DNA of 64,000 bases from NCBI RefSeq assembly GCF_000744705.1, contig NZ_JQML01000001.1, forward strand, positions 4,102,017 to 4,166,016. Direction: 5' to 3'. Origin of the DNA: Streptacidiphilus albus JL83. GTDB taxonomy: Bacteria > Actinomycetota > Actinomycetes > Streptomycetales > Streptomycetaceae. Numbering within the stretch: the stretch's first letter is position 1; every line of letters begins with the position of its first letter. Shown here piece by piece: positions 1 to 9,484 of the stretch. The notes beneath the pieces were generated by a model that worked only from the letters and a program-made list of their open reading frames with translations, had not been told where the DNA came from and searched no databases. Both the position numbers and the translations under genes were made by a program.

Positions 1-266
1 GTGCTCCCGCGCCCCTCGGCGACGGCGGCGGCGAACAGGACCGCCCGGGTGCCGAGCCAGAGGACCAGCGCGGCGGTCCGGCTCCGCAGCAGCAGCCGGA
101 CGATCCCGTCGGCGGCCCCGGCGGACGGCCCGGGGGGCGCGGCGGGCGACGGCGGCGCGGGCGGGGTCGACGCCGGGTCGGGCAGGCGTTCGGTGCTGGG
201 CAACGCGGCTTCCTCGGGATCCTCGGGAGCAGGGAGCTGGCCGGGCGGGTGGGCGCGACCCTGCAC
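1..266 (-). CDS. Partial membrane protein, possibly a glycosyltransferase (N-terminal end only)
   Basis: Only the first ~88 codons are in the window; the gene continues past the left edge. Read on the minus strand from a GTG at 266 (a TTG at 203 is an alternative), it begins with a Pro/Ala/Glu-rich tail of about 55 residues. A basic stretch (VRLLLRSR) and the start of a hydrophobic helix (ALVLWLGTRAVLFAAAV) follow. A disordered tail followed by a helix with a conserved W-x2-TR is common in actinobacterial polytopic mannosyltransferases of the DUF2029/GT87 type, but too little is visible to assign it. The gene lies downstream of the APC permease, separated by a strong hairpin, so it is probably a separate unit. 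The long plus-strand frames here are antisense shadows. Confidence 0.4.
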   Translation of the reverse strand, partial: MQGRAHPPGQLPAPEDPEEAALPSTERLPDPASTPPAPPSPAAPPGPSAGAADGIVRLLLRSRTAALVLWLGTRAVLFAAAVAEGRGS

Positions 267-272
267 AAGATA

Positions 273-315
273 GCCCCCGTCCCTGTCCCCCGGATGCGGG
301 GACGGGGACGGGGGC
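273..315 (-). terminator. Strong hairpin after the APC permease gene
   Basis: An 18-bp stem (273-290 pairing with 298-315, one G-U pair) closes a 7-nt loop. It lies 30 bp past the permease stop. There is no clear U tract, which is usual for GC-rich actinobacterial terminators. Confidence 0.7.
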
Positions 316-344
316 TGCGGCCGTGGCCGCCAGGTCCTACCGGG

Positions 345-2411
345 TCACTTCTCCAGCGGCACGCCGGCCCCGACCGGCGGCTCCTCCGCCGACGGGTGCT
401 CCTTGATCACCACGTCGAAGGGCACGATCGTCGCGACGACGTTGGGCAGCTTGCCGACGGCGCGGGCGATGTGGTCGGCGGTGCGCCGGTGCAGCAGCCG
501 GCCGAGGATCGGCGAGTAGTTGCGCTCCGGGATCAGCAGGGTGATCTGGCTCTTCTGGTCGGCCGTGTTGCGGGTGATCAGCTCCAGCAGCGAGCGGGTG
601 ATCCGGCGGTCCGGGCACTGGACGACCTCCAGCGGCAGGTCGCCCACCTCGGCCTCGGACCACTGGGCGGCCAGCTTCTCGGCCTCCAGGTTGTCGATCA
701 TGAAGTGGACGGCGCGGATCTCCGAGGGGCGCAGCGAGCGGGCGTAGCTGATCGCCTTGAGCGCGGCCAGGTCGACCCGGTCCACCAGGATGTACATCAC
801 CTGGCGGCGGTACTTGGGGTTGGCGGTGTCGGCGGAGGCGGCGGTCAGGGTGGCGGCCTCGTCGCGGTAGCGCTTGTTGACCTTGATCAGCGCCCAGACG
901 CCGAGCGGGAAGATCACCACGACCACCCAGGCGCCCTCGGTGAACTTGGTGACCGCGAAGATCGCGACGACGCAGATGGAGAGCGCGGCGGCGGTGGCGT
1001 TGATGGCGATCTTGATGGCCCGCTTGGGCTCGTTCGGCCGGTCGATGAAGTGCTTGACCAGGCCGCAGCCGGCCATGAAGAAGCCGGTGAAGACGCCGAT
1101 GGCGTAGAGCCCCAGCAGGCTGTCCAGCTGGGCGTTGGTGACGATCAGCAGCACCAGCGAGACCGCGGTCAGGGTGATGATGCCGCTGGAGAAGGCCAGC
1201 CGGTGCCCGCGCCGGGTCAGCTGGCGCGGCAGGAAGGAGTCCTCGGCCACGAAGCTGGCCAGGAAGGGGAAGCCGTTGAAGGAGGTGTTGGCACCGGTGT
1301 AGAGGATCAGCGCGGTGGCGAGCTGCAGGAAGACCAGGCCGGCCTGGCCGAACCAGCTCGACCCGAAGATCAGATTGCCCTCCTGGGCGAGCACCGAGGG
1401 GCTGCCGTCCACATAGGGGATGGAGTGGGTGCGCCAGGCCAGGATCGAGACGCCGAGCACCAGGGTGCCCAGGGTGACCGACATGGCCACCAGGGTCTTC
1501 CGGGCGTTGCGGCCCTGCGGGCTCTTGAACGCGCTGACGCCGTTGGAGATGGCTTCGAGGCCGGTCAGCGAGGTACCGCCGTTGGCGAAGGCGCGCAGCA
1601 GCATGAAGACCATGCTGACCTTGAGCAGCGACTCGCCGCCGTGGACGCCGAGCGGCGTGGCGCCGGCCGCGTGGACGTCGGCCATCGGGATGTGGCCGAA
1701 GACGCCCCGGATGATGGCGACGGAGAACAGCAGGCCCATCGCGCCCATGTAGAGGTAGGCGGGGGCGGCGAACGCCTTGCCGGCCTCACGGATGCCGCGC
1801 AGGTTGCCCCAGCAGAGCAGCAGCACGATGAAGACCGAGATCGGCAGCTGGTAGTTGTCGACCCAGTCGTAGTGCTTTCCGCCGAGCAGGTGAACCAGCG
1901 ACAGCAGGGCGACCGTGCCGGCGGCGGTCTGCACGGCGACGGTGACGATGTAGTCGATCAGCAGCGCGACGGCCGCGACCTGGGCCACCCGGGGGCCGAA
2001 GTTCTCACGGGCGACGACGTAGGAGCCGCCGGCCCGGGTGTAGACCATGACGACTTCGCGGTAGCAGAGCGTCAGCACCGTCAGCACGAAGAGGACGACA
2101 CCGGTGATCGGCATCAGCAGCCCGAAGGCCGACAGGCCGACGACCCCGATCATCTGCACCAGCATGGCCTCGGAACCGTAGGCCGAGGAGGAGATGCAGT
2201 CCGAGGCCAGGACACCGAGGGCGACCGGGTTGGACAGCTTCTCGTGGGCCAGCTGCTCGGTGGTGAGCGGTTTCCCGAGCAATCGTTTCTTCACCCGGTA
2301 GCCGAGGCTCTCCGGAAGTTCGACGACCCCGGGGCGCGCCAACAGGGCCGCGTCACCGCCGCCGCCGCCCGACGAGTCTGCTGCCGAGCTGACACTGGTG
2401 CGGCTGTCCAT
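345..2411 (-). CDS. APC superfamily amino-acid/cation permease
   Basis: The 688-residue protein is an integral membrane transporter of the amino acid-polyamine-organocation superfamily. The N-terminal ~45 residues are cytosolic. About twelve hydrophobic helices then run from the region NPVALGVLASDCISSSAYG, typical of the first broken helix of APC permeases, to about residue 470. The last ~180 residues form a soluble domain like the cytosolic tail of large actinobacterial APC permeases. The substrate cannot be read from sequence; amino acids or K+ are both possible. I chose ATG 2411 (MDSRTS); a GTG at 2474 would add 21 residues and neither has a good ribosome site. It is monocistronic, with hairpins on both sides. 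Confidence 0.85.
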   Translation of the reverse strand: MDSRTSVSSAADSSGGGGGDAALLARPGVVELPESLGYRVKKRLLGKPLTTEQLAHEKLSNPVALGVLASDCISSSAYGSEAMLVQMIGVVGLSAFGLLMPITGVVLFVLTVLTLCYREVVMVYTRAGGSYVVARENFGPRVAQVAAVALLIDYIVTVAVQTAAGTVALLSLVHLLGGKHYDWVDNYQLPISVFIVLLLCWGNLRGIREAGKAFAAPAYLYMGAMGLLFSVAIIRGVFGHIPMADVHAAGATPLGVHGGESLLKVSMVFMLLRAFANGGTSLTGLEAISNGVSAFKSPQGRNARKTLVAMSVTLGTLVLGVSILAWRTHSIPYVDGSPSVLAQEGNLIFGSSWFGQAGLVFLQLATALILYTGANTSFNGFPFLASFVAEDSFLPRQLTRRGHRLAFSSGIITLTAVSLVLLIVTNAQLDSLLGLYAIGVFTGFFMAGCGLVKHFIDRPNEPKRAIKIAINATAAALSICVVAIFAVTKFTEGAWVVVVIFPLGVWALIKVNKRYRDEAATLTAASADTANPKYRRQVMYILVDRVDLAALKAISYARSLRPSEIRAVHFMIDNLEAEKLAAQWSEAEVGDLPLEVVQCPDRRITRSLLELITRNTADQKSQITLLIPERNYSPILGRLLHRRTADHIARAVGKLPNVVATIVPFDVVIKEHPSAEEPPVGAGVPLEK

Positions 2412-2592
2412 GCCGTATCCGATCCGCGAATGCCGTTGCTGACGAAGGAGCTGCGCACCCGGGAGCGGATGCACCCGTGCATGCTTACTCTCGCCTGGGC
2501 GGACAAAACGGTCAAAAGCAGTAGCCGTTAAGGATTTGTTGCCGATCTTAACGACATATTGACACTCATCCCTTCGTTACACCGGAACAAAA

Positions 2593-2642
2593 CAGGCCCC
2601 GGTGGCCGGATCGCAGCAGCTCGATCCGTCCACCGGGGCCTG
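2593..2642 (-). terminator. Rho-independent terminator of korAB
   Basis: A 13-bp perfect stem (2593-2605 with 2630-2642) has an inner 6-bp stem (2608-2613 with 2622-2627). On the minus strand it is followed by a T-rich run (GTTTTGTTCC). It lies 25 bp after the korB stop. Confidence 0.85.
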
Positions 2643-2666
2643 GATTGGCGGAACCGTCGGTCCGGC

Positions 2667-3785
2667 TCAGTCCACCGTCCAGGTGTCGGTACCGGTCAAC
2701 AGGGCGTCAAGGTCACCCGGGCCGCGCCGGGCGGCGGCCGTCTCCAGCTGGTCGGCCATCAGGGTGTCGTAGACGGGTCGGCGGACGCTGCGCAGCACCC
2801 CGATCGGGGTCCGGTACAGGGTGTCGTTCCCGGCCAGCCGGGTGAGCGCGAAGGCGGTGGTCGGATCGGCCGCATGGGCGTCGTGGACCAGCACCTCGGC
2901 CTGGTTGCCCTCGGTCACCGGGGCGGTGACCAGCCCGCCGGTGGCCGGGTCGCGGAAGACGCCCTGGCCGCCGTCGGCGCCGAAGCGGATCGGCCGGCCG
3001 TGCTCCAGCGGAATCAGCGCCTCGTCCCGGGTGGCCGGCTCCTTGAGGGTGTCGAAGGCTCCGTCATTGAAGATGTTGCAGTTCTGGTAGATCTCCACCA
3101 GCGCGGTGCCCTCGTGCTGCGCGGCCTCCCGCAGCACCGACTGGAGGTGCTTCCGGTCGGAGTCGATGGTGCGGGCGACGAAGGTGGCCTCCGCGCCCAG
3201 GGCCAGCGACAGCGGGTTGAAGGGGGCGTCCAGCGAGCCCATCGGGGTGGACTTGGTGATCTTGCCGACCTCGCTGGTGGGCGAGTACTGGCCCTTGGTC
3301 AGTCCGTAGATCCGGTTGTTGAACAGCAGGATCTTGAGGTTCACGTTCCGGCGCAGTGCGTGGATCAGGTGGTTGCCGCCGATGGACAGCGCGTCGCCGT
3401 CGCCGGTGACCACCCACACCGAGAGGTCCCGGCGGGAGGTCGCCAGTCCGGTGGCGATGGCCGGGGCCCGCCCGTGGATGGAGTGCATCCCGTAGGTGCT
3501 GAGGTAGTAGGGGAAGCGCGAGGAGCAGCCGATCCCGGAGATGAAGCAGATGTTCTCCCGGGCCAGGCCCAGCTCGGGCAGGAAGGACTGGACGGCGGCG
3601 AGGATCGCGTAGTCCCCGCAGCCGGGGCACCAGCGGACCTCCTGGTCGGACTTGAAGTCCTTCATCGCCTGCGGGGCGGCGGCCTTCGGCACCAGCGTCA
3701 GCAGCGCGCGCCCGGCGCCGTCGGTCGGGGTCTGCGGCATCGAGGTGGGCGGCGTCGGGGTGGGCGGCGTCGGGGTGTCAGGCAT
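2667..3785 (-). CDS. korB: 2-oxoacid:ferredoxin oxidoreductase, beta subunit
   Basis: This is the thiamine-diphosphate subunit of 2-oxoglutarate (or other 2-oxoacid):ferredoxin oxidoreductase, which decarboxylates the 2-oxoacid to acyl-CoA and reduces ferredoxin in the cytosol. The 372-residue protein carries the CPGCGDY cysteine motif near the start, the TPP/Mg site GDGDALSIGGNH, and LLFNNRIYGLTKGQYSPTS. Similarity to Streptomyces KorB runs end to end. The ATG overlaps the korA stop by 8 nt, implying coupled translation with korA. The first ~20 residues are a low-complexity Thr/Pro run; ATG codon 16 is an alternative start. A terminator follows. In aerobic actinomycetes this enzyme can bypass or replace 2-oxoglutarate dehydrogenase. 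Confidence 0.95.
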   Translation of the reverse strand: MPDTPTPPTPTPPTSMPQTPTDGAGRALLTLVPKAAAPQAMKDFKSDQEVRWCPGCGDYAILAAVQSFLPELGLARENICFISGIGCSSRFPYYLSTYGMHSIHGRAPAIATGLATSRRDLSVWVVTGDGDALSIGGNHLIHALRRNVNLKILLFNNRIYGLTKGQYSPTSEVGKITKSTPMGSLDAPFNPLSLALGAEATFVARTIDSDRKHLQSVLREAAQHEGTALVEIYQNCNIFNDGAFDTLKEPATRDEALIPLEHGRPIRFGADGGQGVFRDPATGGLVTAPVTEGNQAEVLVHDAHAADPTTAFALTRLAGNDTLYRTPIGVLRSVRRPVYDTLMADQLETAAARRGPGDLDALLTGTDTWTVD

Positions 3786-5703
3786 CCACGGCCTCCAGGT
3801 GGGCGGTGAGGGCGTCGGCCAGCTGCTCGGCCTTGAACGGCAGGCCGGTGACCTGGGTGAAGGATCTGGCGTCCACCAGGTACTTCGCCCGGACCAGGTG
3901 GGCCAGCTGGCCGAGGTTCATCTCCGGGACGACCACCCGGTCGTAGCGGGCCAGCACCTCGCCCAGGTTGGCCGGGAAGGGATTGAGGTGCCGCAGGTGG
4001 GCCTGGGCGACCCGGCCCCCGGCGGCGCGCACCCGGCGGGCGGCGGCGGCGATCGGGCCGTAGGTCGAGCCCCAGCCCAGCACCAGCAGCCGGGCCTCGC
4101 CGCCCGGGTCGTCGACCTCCAGCGCGGGCACGGCGATGCCGTCGACCTTGGCCTGCCGGGTGCGGACCATGTGGTCGTGGTTGGCCGGGTCGTAGGAGAT
4201 GTTGCCGGTGCCGTCCTGCTTCTCGATGCCGCCGATCCGATGCTCCAGGCCGGGGGTGCCCGGCACGGCCCAGGGCCTGGCCAGGGTCTCCGGGTCGCGG
4301 AGGTAGGGCCAGAAGCTGCCGTCCGGGCGGTTCGGGGCGGTGGCGAACTGCGGGCGGAGGTCCGGCAGCTCGCTCTGCTCCGGGATCCGCCAGGGCTCGG
4401 AGCCGTTGGCCAGGTAGCCGTCGGAGAGCAGGAAGACCGGGGTGCGGTAGGTCAGCGCGATCCGGGCGGCCTCCAGGGCGGCGGTGAAGCACTCGGCCGC
4501 CGTGGCCGGGGCGACGATCGGCACCGGGGCCTCGCCGTTGCGCCCGTACATCGCCTGCAGCAGGTCGGCCTGCTCGGTCTTGGTCGGCAGCCCGGTCGAG
4601 GGGCCGCCCCGCTGGATGTCGACGATCAGCAGCGGCAGCTCCAGCGAGACCGCCAGGCCGATGGTCTCCGACTTCAGCGCCACCCCGGGACCGGAGGTGG
4701 TGGTCACCCCCAGGGCGCCGCCGAAGGCCGCGCCCAGCGCCGCGCCGATGCCGGCGATCTCGTCCTCGGCCTGGAAGGTCCGGACGCCGAAGCTCTTGTG
4801 CTTGGACAGCTCGTGCAGGATGTCCGAGGCCGGGGTGATCGGGTAGGAGCCGAGGTAGAGCGCCAGCCCGGACAGCTTCGAGGCGGCGACCAGCCCGTAG
4901 GCCAGCGCCAGATTGCCGGAGATGTTGCGGTACCGGCCGGGCGCGAAGGCCGCGGTGGCCGGGGCGACCTCGTAGGAGACGGCGAAGTCCTCGGTGGTCT
5001 CGCCGTAGTTCCAACCCGCCTTGAAGGCGCTGATATTGGCCTCGGCGATCTCCGGCCGCCTGGCGAACTTGGTCCGCAGGAACCTTTCGGTGCCCTCGGT
5101 CGGCCGGTGGTACATCCAGCTGAGCAGCCCCAGCGCGAACATGTTCTTGGCCCGCTCGGCGTCCTTGCGGGCCAGGCCGCTGTCCTTCAGCGCTTCGACG
5201 GTCAGGCTGGTCAGCGGCACCGGGTGGACCGCGTAGCCGGCCAGCGAGCCGTCGGCCAGCGGGTCGGCCGTGTAGCCGACCTTGGCCAGCGCCCGCTTGG
5301 TGAACTCGTCGGTGTTGACGATGATCTCGGCCCCGCGCGGGACGTCGCCGAGGTTGGCCTTGAGCGCCGCCGGGTTCATCGCCACCAGCACGTTCGGGGC
5401 GTCGCCCGGGGTGAGGATGTCGTGGTCGGCGAAGTGCAGCTGGAAGCTGGACACCCCGGGCAGGGTGCCGGCGGGGGCCCGGATCTCGGCGGGGAAGTTG
5501 GGCAGGGTGGAGAGGTCGTTGCCGAAGCCGGCGGTCTCGGTGGTGAAGCGGTCGCCGGTGAGCTGCATCCCGTCACCGGAGTCGCCGGCGAAGCGGATGA
5601 CGACCCGGTCGAGCCGCTGCACCCGCCGCGGGGCGGGCCCGGTGGGCACCGCGGCGGGCGGCGGCCCCTCGGCTTCGATCGGCTCCTGGACCTGACTGGT
5701 CAA
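3778..5703 (-). CDS. korA: 2-oxoacid:ferredoxin oxidoreductase, fused gamma-alpha subunit
   Basis: This is the partner of KorB. The N-terminal gamma domain (CoA/electron-transfer part, RFAGDSGDGMQLTGDRF) is fused to the alpha pyrimidine-binding domain (GSYPITPASDILHELSKHK; QAEDEIAGIGAALGA). It has 641 residues from a TTG at 5703 preceded by a strong GGGAGG site 9 nt upstream. The protein then begins (L/M)TSQVQEP, like Streptomyces KorA proteins. An ATG at 5739 would add 12 residues but lacks a ribosome site. It is first in the korAB operon, and korB starts inside its stop. Location beside complex I is common in the family and fits supply of reductant to respiration, although ferredoxin-to-NADH coupling is not shown here. 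Confidence 0.95.
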   Translation of the reverse strand: MTSQVQEPIEAEGPPPAAVPTGPAPRRVQRLDRVVIRFAGDSGDGMQLTGDRFTTETAGFGNDLSTLPNFPAEIRAPAGTLPGVSSFQLHFADHDILTPGDAPNVLVAMNPAALKANLGDVPRGAEIIVNTDEFTKRALAKVGYTADPLADGSLAGYAVHPVPLTSLTVEALKDSGLARKDAERAKNMFALGLLSWMYHRPTEGTERFLRTKFARRPEIAEANISAFKAGWNYGETTEDFAVSYEVAPATAAFAPGRYRNISGNLALAYGLVAASKLSGLALYLGSYPITPASDILHELSKHKSFGVRTFQAEDEIAGIGAALGAAFGGALGVTTTSGPGVALKSETIGLAVSLELPLLIVDIQRGGPSTGLPTKTEQADLLQAMYGRNGEAPVPIVAPATAAECFTAALEAARIALTYRTPVFLLSDGYLANGSEPWRIPEQSELPDLRPQFATAPNRPDGSFWPYLRDPETLARPWAVPGTPGLEHRIGGIEKQDGTGNISYDPANHDHMVRTRQAKVDGIAVPALEVDDPGGEARLLVLGWGSTYGPIAAAARRVRAAGGRVAQAHLRHLNPFPANLGEVLARYDRVVVPEMNLGQLAHLVRAKYLVDARSFTQVTGLPFKAEQLADALTAHLEAVDA

Positions 5704-5889
5704 CGCAAGGACCTCCCTCGACGGGGCTGCTTGGTGCATCGATCGTCATCCTAAGCCGGTCGGGGCCGCCCTTCACGGTAAGCCGGGGACACGTCTCCAG
5801 GTTGCCCGAAATCACGTCGCCAGCAGGATGATTGACTGCTCATCAGATGTTTGTGGCGACGGTCGGGGAGCTCAGCAGTTGAACACGGG

Positions 5890-6549
5890 TCAGCCGTTGA
5901 TGTAGGTCAGCACGGCCAGCACCCGGCGGTGGTCCTCCGGGCTCTGGGACAGGCCCAGCTTCATGAAGATATTGCTGACGTGCTTCTCCACCGCGCCGTC
6001 GGAGACCACCAGCTGCCGGGCGACGGCCGCGTTGGTGCGACCCTCCGCCATCAGCCCCAGGACCTCCCGCTCACGCGGCGTCAGACTGTCCAGCACATCG
6101 TGCTTCCGGCTGCGGCCGAGCAGCTGGGCGACCACCTCCGGGTCCAGCGCGGTGCCGCCCTGGGCCACCCGCTGCACCGCCTCGACGAACTCCCGGACGT
6201 CGGCGACCCGGTCCTTCAGCAGGTAGCCGACTCCCCGGGTCGAGCCCGAGAGCAGCTCCGAGGCGTAGCGCTCCTCCACGTACTGGGACAGCACCAGCGT
6301 CCCCACGCCCGGGTGGCGGCGGCGCAGTTCGACGCAGGCGCGGACGCCCTCGTCGGTGTGGGTGGGCGGCATCCGGACGTCCGCGACCACGACGTCGGGC
6401 AGCTCGCCCCGCAGTGCCAGCTCGTCCAGCAGGGCCAGCAGTTCCTCGCCGTCGCCGACCCCGGCCACGACCTCCAGGCCGCGGTCGGTCAGCAGCCTGG
6501 TCAGGCCCTCCCGCAACAGCACCGAGTCCTCGGCGATGACTACCCGCAC
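5890..6549 (-). CDS. NarL/LuxR-family response regulator (no kinase nearby)
   Basis: This is a 219-residue two-domain regulator. The receiver domain (about 1-120) has the acidic pair ED at 7-8, the phospho-acceptor Asp57 in VVVADVRMP, and a Lys in YLLKDRV. The C-terminal LuxR helix-turn-helix (LTPREREVLGLMAEG ... VEKHVSNIFMKLGL) binds DNA as a dimer. The GTG at 6549 was chosen because GAGGGAG lies 7 nt upstream and the domain begins at once (VRVVIAEDS). Reading further upstream adds 36 unconserved residues that overlap the next gene. No histidine kinase lies within the window on either side, so its partner is elsewhere or it is an orphan. Confidence 0.9.
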   Translation of the reverse strand: MRVVIAEDSVLLREGLTRLLTDRGLEVVAGVGDGEELLALLDELALRGELPDVVVADVRMPPTHTDEGVRACVELRRRHPGVGTLVLSQYVEERYASELLSGSTRGVGYLLKDRVADVREFVEAVQRVAQGGTALDPEVVAQLLGRSRKHDVLDSLTPREREVLGLMAEGRTNAAVARQLVVSDGAVEKHVSNIFMKLGLSQSPEDHRRVLAVLTYING

Positions 6550-6631
6550 GTGCGCACTCCCTCGTCCCCCGGGGCGACCGTCCGGCTGCCCCTCGCGGGA
6601 ACAGTCTCGCCGATGTGCGCGGTACCCGCCG

Positions 6632-7657
6632 TCACATCGTGCGGAGCGCCACCGCATCGCAGAGGCCCTCCAGGGCCGACCTGGCGGAGCAGTCCGGCAG
6701 CCGGACCAGCAGCTCGCGGGCGGCCTCGGCGTAGCGCAGGGTGTCCTCGCGGGCGCGGGCCAGCGCCGGGTGGGCGCGCAGCAGCAGCAGTGCCTCGGCG
6801 TGCCGGGCGTCGGCGTCCGGGACGGCGGGGGCGAAGCCGGCGTCCAGCAGCTCGCGCAGCCGGAGGTCGCCGGGGACGGCGGGGTCGGGCTCGGCGGCCC
6901 GGAGCAGCAGCACCGGCAGCGTCGGCACGCCCTCGCGCAGGTCGGTGCCGGGGGTCTTGCCGGACTCCTCGCTGTCGCTGGCGATGTCGAGGATGTCGTC
7001 GGCGAGTTGGAAGGCGATACCGATGCGCTCGCCGTACTGGGTGAGCACCTCGGTCACGTCCTCGTCGGCGCCGGACATCAGCGCGCCGAAGTGGCAGGCC
7101 ACCGCGATCAGCGAGCCGGTCTTGCCGGAGAGGACGTCGAGGTAGTGCTGGACCGGGTCCTGACCGGGACCGGGGCCCGCGGTCTCCTGGATCTGGCCGG
7201 TGACCAGCCGTTCGAAGGCGTCGGCCTGCAGCCGGACCGCCTCCGGGCCGAGCCCGGCGAGGATCTTCGACGCCCGGGAGAAGAGGAAGTCGCCGGTGAG
7301 GATCGCCACCGAGTTGTCCCAGCGGACGTTGGCGCTGGCCGAGCCGCGCCGCATCAACGCCTCGTCCATGACGTCGTCGTGATAGAGCGTGGCCAGGTGG
7401 GTGAGTTCGACCACCACCGCGGAGGGAACCACCCCGGGCGCGTTGGGATCGCCGAACTGGGCGGCCAGGTGGACCAGCAGCGGACGGAAGCGCTTGCCCC
7501 CGGCGTCGAGCAGATGCTGTGCGGTCACTGTGATGAACGGCACATCGCTCTTGGTGGCCTCACACAGCGCCTGCTCCACGGCAGCCATGCCGAGGAGGAC
7601 GTCCGCTTCCAGTGCCTGGTCCTGCACGCTCAGCCCCAAGGGCCCCACGACGGTCAC
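6632..7657 (-). CDS. Polyprenyl diphosphate synthase (menaquinone side chain)
   Basis: This trans-prenyltransferase extends allylic diphosphates with isopentenyl diphosphate and probably makes the long isoprenoid tail of menaquinone. Both aspartate-rich motifs are intact: DDVMD at 94-98 and DDILD at 220-224. The substrate-binding GGKRFRP is at about 53-59. Its 341 residues match the family. The GTG at 7657 has AGGAGAG 6 nt upstream. The position between the complex I and menaquinone loci and kor is conserved in Streptomyces. Chain length (C35-C45) cannot be read from sequence. The reading frame is separate from nuoN, whose terminator hairpin lies at 7754-7789. Confidence 0.92.
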   Translation of the reverse strand: MTVVGPLGLSVQDQALEADVLLGMAAVEQALCEATKSDVPFITVTAQHLLDAGGKRFRPLLVHLAAQFGDPNAPGVVPSAVVVELTHLATLYHDDVMDEALMRRGSASANVRWDNSVAILTGDFLFSRASKILAGLGPEAVRLQADAFERLVTGQIQETAGPGPGQDPVQHYLDVLSGKTGSLIAVACHFGALMSGADEDVTEVLTQYGERIGIAFQLADDILDIASDSEESGKTPGTDLREGVPTLPVLLLRAAEPDPAVPGDLRLRELLDAGFAPAVPDADARHAEALLLLRAHPALARAREDTLRYAEAARELLVRLPDCSARSALEGLCDAVALRTM

Positions 7658-7753
7658 CGGGAACTCTCCTGTCGCTGTGGTCGGTCACACGGCTTCTTCC
7701 CGAGCCGCTACTGCCATCCTGAGCAGCGTATCCGGTCAAGAGATGATCAATGC

Positions 7754-7789
7754 TCCGGCCCGGCGTGGCAAGCGCCACGCCGGGCCGGA
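7754..7789 (-). terminator. Terminator hairpin of the nuo operon
   Basis: A perfect 16-bp stem (7754-7769 with 7774-7789) closes the loop AAGC, 22 bp after the nuoN stop. There is no U tract. Confidence 0.8.
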
Positions 7790-7810
7790 CTTCGGGGCCG
7801 ATGCCCGCCG

Positions 7811-9484
7811 TCAGTGGATGAAGACGGACGCCTGACCGGCCAGGTGGAGGAAGTACTGCGGCAGGATGCCGAGCACCAGGGTGACCGCCACCCCGAGCGC
7901 GATCGCGGTGCCGGTGAAGACGCTCGGCACCGCGACGCTCGGGCCGTCAGGTCGCGGGTCGGAGAAGAACATCAGCACGATGACCCGGATGTAGAAGAAG
8001 GCCGCCACCGCCGAGGAGAGCACACCGACGATCACCAGCGGGGTCGCCCCGCTGGCGGCGGCGGCCTGGAAGACCGCGAACTTCCCGGCGAAGCCGCTGG
8101 TCAGCGGGATCCCGGCGAAGGCCAGCAGGAACAGCGCGAAGACCGCCGCGACCAGCGGCGAGCGCCGGCCGAGCCCGGCCCAGCGGGACAGGTGGGTCGC
8201 CTCCCCGCCGGCGTCGCGGACCAGGGTGACCACCGCGAAGGCGCCGAGGGTCACGAAGGAGTAGGCGCCGAGGTAGAACAGCACCGCGGAGATCCCGGCC
8301 TTGTTCATCGCGATCACGCCGGTGAGGATGAATCCGGCGTGGGCGATGGAGGAGTAGGCCAGCAGCCGCTTCACATCGGTCTGGGTGACCGCGATGATCG
8401 AGCCGACCACCATGGTCAGGATCGCCACGCCCCACATCACCGGACGGAAGTCCCAGGTCAGGCCGGGGAAGGCCACGTAGAGCAGGCGCAGCAGCGCACC
8501 GAAGGCGGCGACCTTGGTGGCGGCCGCCATGAAGCCGGTGACCGGCGTCGGCGCCCCCTGGTAGACGTCCGGGGTCCAGGAGTGGAAGGGCACCGCGCCG
8601 ACCTTGAACAGCAGGCCGACACCGATCATCGCCATCCCGATCAGCAGCAGCGCGTCGTTGCCGGTGGTGTTGGCCAGGGCCGGGGTGACCGGCGACTCGG
8701 TCCCGGAGACCACCGCGGCGATGCCGCTGAGCGAGACCGTGCCGGCGTAGCCGTAGAGCAGCGCCAGCCCGAACAGGAAGAAGGCCGAGGAGAACGCCCC
8801 GAGCAGGAAGTACTTGACCGCCGCCTCCTGCGAGAGCAGCCGCCGGCGGCGGGCCAGCGCGCAGAGCAGGTAGAGCGGGAGCGAGAAGACCTCCAGCGCG
8901 ATGAACATGGTCAGCAGGTCGCCGGCGGCCGGGAAGAGCAGCATCCCGACCACGGCGAACATGGTCAGCGGGTAGACCTCGGTGGTGGCGAAGCCGGAGC
9001 GGACGGCGGACTTCTCCGCGTCGCTGCCGGGCACCGCCGCCGCCTGCGGGGTGAAGGCGTCGACCGGGGCGCCGTTGGCTGCGGTCCCGGTCTCCAGCCG
9101 GCGTTCGGCGAAGCCGAGCACCGCGACGATCGAGATCAGCAGGATGGTGCCCTGGAGGAAGAGGGCAGGACCGTCGACCGCGACCGCGCCCTGGACGGCC
9201 AGGTCGGCCTTGGCCCCGGCGTAGCCGTCGGCGGCCAGCAGCACGATCGCCACGAAGGCCGCGACCAGTCCGGTCAGGGCGATGCCGATCTGGGTCCAGT
9301 AGCGGCCCTTCCGGGGCACGAAGGCCTCGGCCAGGATGCCGAGCACGGCCGCGCCGGTGACGATCAGCATCGGCGACAACTGGGCGTACTGGACGTGCGG
9401 TTGGGTGAAGGTGCCGATGGTCGAGGACGTCGACGAGTCGGCGAGTGTCCACAGGCTGTGGACGGCGCTCGGCGCGCTGCTCAC
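7811..9484 (-). CDS. nuoN: NADH-quinone oxidoreductase subunit N
   Basis: This is one of three antiporter-like, proton-pumping membrane subunits of complex I. The 557-residue protein has about 14 hydrophobic helices. It carries the family block in which a charged residue interrupts a helix (FKVGAVPFHSWTPDVYQGAPTPVTGFMA) and the following AYSSIAHAGFIL. The start GTG at 9484 overlaps the nuoM stop (GTGA). It is the last gene of the 14-gene operon. An internal soluble insertion around residues 115-170 (TGTAANGAPVDAFTPQ region) is longer than in E. coli NuoN but typical of actinobacteria. Confidence 0.96.
   Translation of the reverse strand: MSSAPSAVHSLWTLADSSTSSTIGTFTQPHVQYAQLSPMLIVTGAAVLGILAEAFVPRKGRYWTQIGIALTGLVAAFVAIVLLAADGYAGAKADLAVQGAVAVDGPALFLQGTILLISIVAVLGFAERRLETGTAANGAPVDAFTPQAAAVPGSDAEKSAVRSGFATTEVYPLTMFAVVGMLLFPAAGDLLTMFIALEVFSLPLYLLCALARRRRLLSQEAAVKYFLLGAFSSAFFLFGLALLYGYAGTVSLSGIAAVVSGTESPVTPALANTTGNDALLLIGMAMIGVGLLFKVGAVPFHSWTPDVYQGAPTPVTGFMAAATKVAAFGALLRLLYVAFPGLTWDFRPVMWGVAILTMVVGSIIAVTQTDVKRLLAYSSIAHAGFILTGVIAMNKAGISAVLFYLGAYSFVTLGAFAVVTLVRDAGGEATHLSRWAGLGRRSPLVAAVFALFLLAFAGIPLTSGFAGKFAVFQAAAASGATPLVIVGVLSSAVAAFFYIRVIVLMFFSDPRPDGPSVAVPSVFTGTAIALGVAVTLVLGILPQYFLHLAGQASVFIH

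Noticed and set aside
249-2531. 760-codon plus-strand open frame
   Set aside because: It is antisense to the APC permease and rich in Gly/Asp/Gln/His with no domain; typical of the strand opposite high-GC3 genes.
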